A stretch of DNA of 64,000 nt from Antennarius striatus (lineage: Eukaryota; Chordata; Actinopteri; Lophiiformes; Antennariidae), in assembly GCF_040054535.1 (NCBI RefSeq), contig NC_090785.1, positions 15,856,501-15,920,500 of the forward strand. Direction: 5' to 3'. A program made the position numbers and the translations under genes. Below, piece after piece: positions 60,002 through 64,000 of this stretch. Below the pieces are notes generated by a model that was not told the origin of the DNA, did no database searches, and was given only the letters and a program-made list of their open reading frames with translations. Each line of letters starts with the position of its first letter. Position 1 is the stretch's first letter.

Positions 60002-63000
60002 TGCGCACACCGATAATTTTTCTTAGATAATGATTTTAGGACATTTGACAGGAAACTAGCCGAGAAAATGACAACTATCCCGACAATGGTTCTCTCTCCC
60101 AAACCAGATCCTTACACTTTCTTGAGACAATTTCACTGTGATGGGGGTTGAAAATTAGTTTCTGTTCATCTGTTCAGCCTCAGTTAATAAAAGGTGTCTG
60201 CAGTTGTGGAGTGTTTGTTGGACTGAATTGTGTCTTTGAGCCTCGACAGTGAGCTGCTGCAGAGGGATGGTGACACTAGAGGCTGCTGCTTTGTGATCGT
60301 TTAAATTGTAATAACTTTTTTCGCCAGATGGTGGCGCACTAAGATCACTTCTGTTGACGCTGTGTGCTTCTCATGTCAGTAAAATGAATTTCATCTTATT
60401 AATATTGTTTACCACAGAATAACAATTAAGATTGACAGATTAATGTCTAAGGTAGACAGACTGACAGACAAATCAATCAAGTCTGTATTTGCTTCATAAT
60501 ATAGAGAGAAAATAGAGTCAAATAGACACTAAGATGTTTAATGCATATTATTTCTTAGTTGACCTGTGCATCATTTGAATTTAGCAGAAGAAAGAGTGTG
60601 TGAGAGACAAACGGCACCATGGACAGACAGATGGACACGACTCCTCTGCGAGCCAGCCTCCTCTGTCTCTGCTGTGTCAAACATGTCGAGTCCCTGAGGC
60701 GATTTTGCAACAGAATTCCCTCATGGTGGATCAATACATTGAGCCATAAATATTAAGCCCGGTTCAAATGGAAACTGGCTTGTTGAGCCAATCGACATGC
60801 TTCCACTAAACAAGTGGCATGAATTTATCATCACACATGATCCGATCGTAAGTTTGTCTCGTGTATCTGTGTGTCTGTGTGAGTGTGTGGTTGATGGAGT
60901 GGTATGGATGGACAGCTTGCCACCCTGTGGGCACCGTGAATGCGTTCTATGTGGGATCCACGCTGGCAGCTGCTCTGCCAAATGGGATTTTCCTGAAGAT
61001 TATGGCCTCTAAGTATGACATGCTTGCATGTGTTGATCTTTGCTGTTTGTAGAGTGTGTATGTGAGAGCTATTCATGAAAAAAAGAAAAGAAAAGCTGTG
61101 TGTGTAAGCTGAGGTGCAAAAAAAGAACACTCTCACACTGGGCCAGATGGAACACGACTGATTCTTGTCCTGTAAGCTGTAGGAAGAAAAAAAGGGAGAG
61201 AATGTGTTCAGATGTGTGGTCTGGTGCTGCTATTAGCAGCATTGACTCCCGTTGGACGGACCTTATCAGTCTGGTCGATAGAGCTAGAGCTAATGGATGG
61301 AACAGATGAGGCCATTTAACTGTTGAGTAATTAAGTGATATTTTTCTTCTGGATTTTGTGTTTTAGCAGAGTTACTCATAATTGTATGATGGTATTTTGA
61401 TTTTTTTTAGACTGTGTTGGTACTCCAGATCATGATCTAAAAGGATGTGAAGGAGTCTTAATTGCTGTATGATGGAGGCAGTTTTTCTTAGGTAATGACT
61501 CTAATCCTTTGTCACATAAATGCGGCAATGACATTCCAAGAAAAGCTACCATATTTTAAAATATGACCTTGATCTAAGTAATTTTCCAGATGCGTTTATT
61601 AAGAATAGGCTTCATGGAACATTTACTATTGACAGATGACAAATAACTAAGGTTAAATTTCAGCTGAAACTGCTTGAGTTGTCAGAATTGACACATTTTC
61701 ACAATGTACCGCTACATCCTAATGGAGACTATCATTAGCAAATATTCACATTTCAGAAATTTGAACCCAGGAAGCGTGGCATTTTTTAACCATGGCAGCA
61801 CCACGACAAACAACATGATTTAGAGATATCAGTTTCATATTAGGCCAACAGCAGACCAAGTTTCACTTATGTAGTCACACATCTTAATATTTTATGAATT
61901 TGTATGAATCTTTGGAACTGATAGTCATTTTCTCCACAAGATAAACTGAACTGTGCTCTTTTAGCGTATATTTATTTTTTAGGGTGTGGTTTTCCTTGAA
62001 CTAATTGTGGGAATGTTTTCCACTTCCTCAGTCCCAGCTCTGTGAAGCGCTGTCCACGGTTCTGATATGAAGCCGTGCGTGGACTCCTGGTCCCGTATGA
62101 GGAGGCAGCTTTATTGTCACTAACCTGCTTAACCTACTTTCTACTTGCCGGTCTTTCATCCATCAAAAGATATGAAATTCCATAAGGATAAAAATAGGAT
62201 TCCTAATAGCAGAATCCATCTGTATTGCCCTGACAACACAAACAGGACCACGCTTTGCTGTGCTTCTTGTATCTTTACTCTTAATTTATTGCTGATTATT
62301 TCACAAATGAAATCCAACATGTACTCGTCATGTTCGGCCCATTAACCCAACCGGTACAGAACGTGTTGGGACACGCTTGAACCGTTACTGAGATGAATAT
62401 GACCAAAATAATGACATTTTAAGATCTTAATTGTGCAATTACGTTGACAGCTGTTGTGCTGCATTGCAATGCCAGTTGAATTGCAGTTTCCTAGCAACCA
62501 GAGAGGTACAATGCAATGCTTTTCTGTTAAGTGTCATCATTTCCTCTGAGAGAGATGAGACCGTATAATCTCAAACCAGCCTGAACTGCTATGCATTCTT
62601 CTTCCACCTACCTGCTAAGACCGTCGTACTGCAACAGAAACAATTCTGATTGTGTGTTTATAGGGTAACGACTACCTTATGTAGACCTCCGTTTGGCCCG
62701 TGTGCGTCTGTATTCTCTTGAGGTGTGCTTAGCTGAAAACAAATTCCTTTCAGTTGATTAACTTTCATCCAAAACGCCCCATCCCGAGCTAATCATCGTA
62801 CATGAGTTCTTTTCAATTAATTCATTATCAAGGGAGGTGGAGAAAGGGGCTGTGTTGGGGGGAGGGGTAACGGAGACTCAGGGAGGAATAGTAAATCCAA
62901 TCGTGCTGGTCTGAAGTCTCCGAGCAATGGAGCATTAGTCTCATCCTGATGTAATTGGAATGACACCAAGAGTAAAGCCGTTTGATTCAGGGACAGCCTC

Positions 63001-63830
63001 TAGGCCTGATTTAATGCCCTCTACCAAAACTAGATATTCTTTTTTGAATTTTTTTTTTAACCTTTCTAGCATTCCGTCTCCAGGCCCTCTGTTCTCCTCC
63101 GCGTTCCTCCCCCACCCTGCTAGGCATTCACCATTCATTCACCAACCACCACCACGTATCTCCACCTTCACTCCACTTATAGAACACTAACTGGGTTTTA
63201 TAATATTTAAAGCCATAATGTCATAAACACCCAACAGTGTGTATTTTTCAGAATTTTAGTGACTCCTTGTGATATTATTACATGATTACATTATTATTAC
63301 TTACATCAATGTTGTTGCTCTGTTCTAACGCTGAATAAATATCTCCAGAGAGGATACAAAGAAAGGGCAAAGTAAGCAGGTGTGTCCAAACCAGGGTGCT
63401 TTGTCCCTGGGGTTTGCTGCTGCTCAGTCCCCTGACAGATGGACTGTCAGTGCAATCCTATTACCCCCATGTGTTGAGCTAATCTTAATGCCAGGCTGGA
63501 TTGCATGGCTAATGAAAGACAATAAATGTTTGGTGGGAGACTCTCATACAACTGAAGCTAAAACCAGCGAAAATTACAGCCATGGCGACTTTGTTGCTCT
63601 CTTATGCAGCTTGTCTCACTGAGAGATGTCATTTCTGATTAGCTCAGCTTTCAAATTGGCTTCAGGCTCTGTCTTACATCCAGGTTCACTAAAGAAGAAG
63701 AAAGTGACTTGTTAAAAGTCTCATGACCACTTTCAACCCTCCTTGATTCAGGTTGTGTTCAACAGCCTTTCTTTGCACACATTAGTTCTATTGCCAGGCA
63801 TTAAAATGTTGATATCTTATTGATATATAA

Positions 63831-63846
63831 TAACAACAACAACAAC

Positions 63847-63894
<48 letters not shown>

Positions 63895-63896
63895 CA

Positions 63897-63927
<31 letters not shown>

Positions 63928-63951
63928 TTTGATTATTATTATTATTATTAT
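63831..63951. repeat. (AAC)n-(AAT)n-(ATT)n compound repeat, self-complementary
   Basis: AAC units (63831-63847) turn into AAT units (to about 63893), then after TCATT the sequence continues as ATT units to 63951 with two interruptions. As ATT is the reverse complement of AAT, the two halves pair with each other. Confidence 0.95.
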
Positions 63952-64000
63952 AGTATTACACCTATTAAATAGGTTACATATGTTTGAAATGGGCTGTGTC

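Larger units (their letters stand above)
53666..64000 (+). other. Presumed ppp2r2b intron 1, distal part
   Basis: No exon of ppp2r2b (for example the shared second exon or the alternative beta1 first exon) could be recognised. Sequence blocks at about 56300-56560 and 62690-63080 are non-repetitive and may be conserved non-coding elements, but this needs alignment. Two microsatellites are listed separately. A small hydrophobic frame at 57229-57480 is discussed under findings. Confidence 0.45.

Overview
The window looks like about 64 kb of a teleost fish nuclear genome. The evidence is split genes with GT-AG introns, vertebrate genes in a known vertebrate gene order, dense (GT)n, (GATA)n and (CTAT)n microsatellites, and fish-type mobile elements (an RTE-clade LINE, Tc1, hAT, pogo/Tigger-like and short SINE-like repeats). 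I see no bacterial or phage features, no CRISPR array and no operon. The species cannot be named from sequence alone.

Layout. Positions 1-31000 form a gene-free flank, probably the regulatory side of nkx2.5, holding layered transposon debris: a hAT element inside an RTE fragment, an RTE relic hit by two later insertions, two pogo/Tigger-like elements, and a Tc1 relic followed by a miniature RTE. Positions 31357-32918 encode nkx2.5, the cardiac homeobox factor (two exons, 317 aa, plus strand). The next three genes are on the minus strand: bnip1 (35628-37437, six exons, 228 aa), atp6v0e1 (38707-39744, three exons, 81 aa) and rpl26 (41205-45185 plus a noncoding first exon at 45882-45917, 145 aa). 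All three were rebuilt by hand with clean splice sites and lengths equal to the human proteins. A GC-rich promoter then drives a plus-strand gene whose first coding exon (46937-47015) encodes the mitochondrial-type N-terminus of the PP2A B55-beta2 subunit (ppp2r2b). No later exon was found, so the rest of the window is probably its first intron. That intron contains a nearly complete RTE-clade LINE on the minus strand with an uninterrupted 962-codon endonuclease/reverse transcriptase frame (49637-52525).

Context. The order nkx2.5 - bnip1 - atp6v0e1 - rpl26 matches human 5q35 (NKX2-5, BNIP1, CREBRF, ATP6V0E1, RPL26L1), except that no CREBRF lies between bnip1 and atp6v0e1. The genes do not form one pathway. 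They are a cardiac developmental regulator beside housekeeping genes for an ER SNARE, a V-ATPase subunit and a ribosomal protein, followed by a phosphatase regulatory subunit. The housekeeping promoters carry recognisable motifs: an ETS site and a CRE-like site (bnip1), CCAAT boxes spaced 30 bp apart (atp6v0e1), and a TOP-like start below a TCTCGCGAGA palindrome (rpl26).

I did not find a convincing new biological system. The most useful observations are the ppp2r2b first exon, the intact RTE frame, a miniature RTE keeping both ends, an in-frame shortened pogo transposase, and several insertions datable by their target-site duplications.
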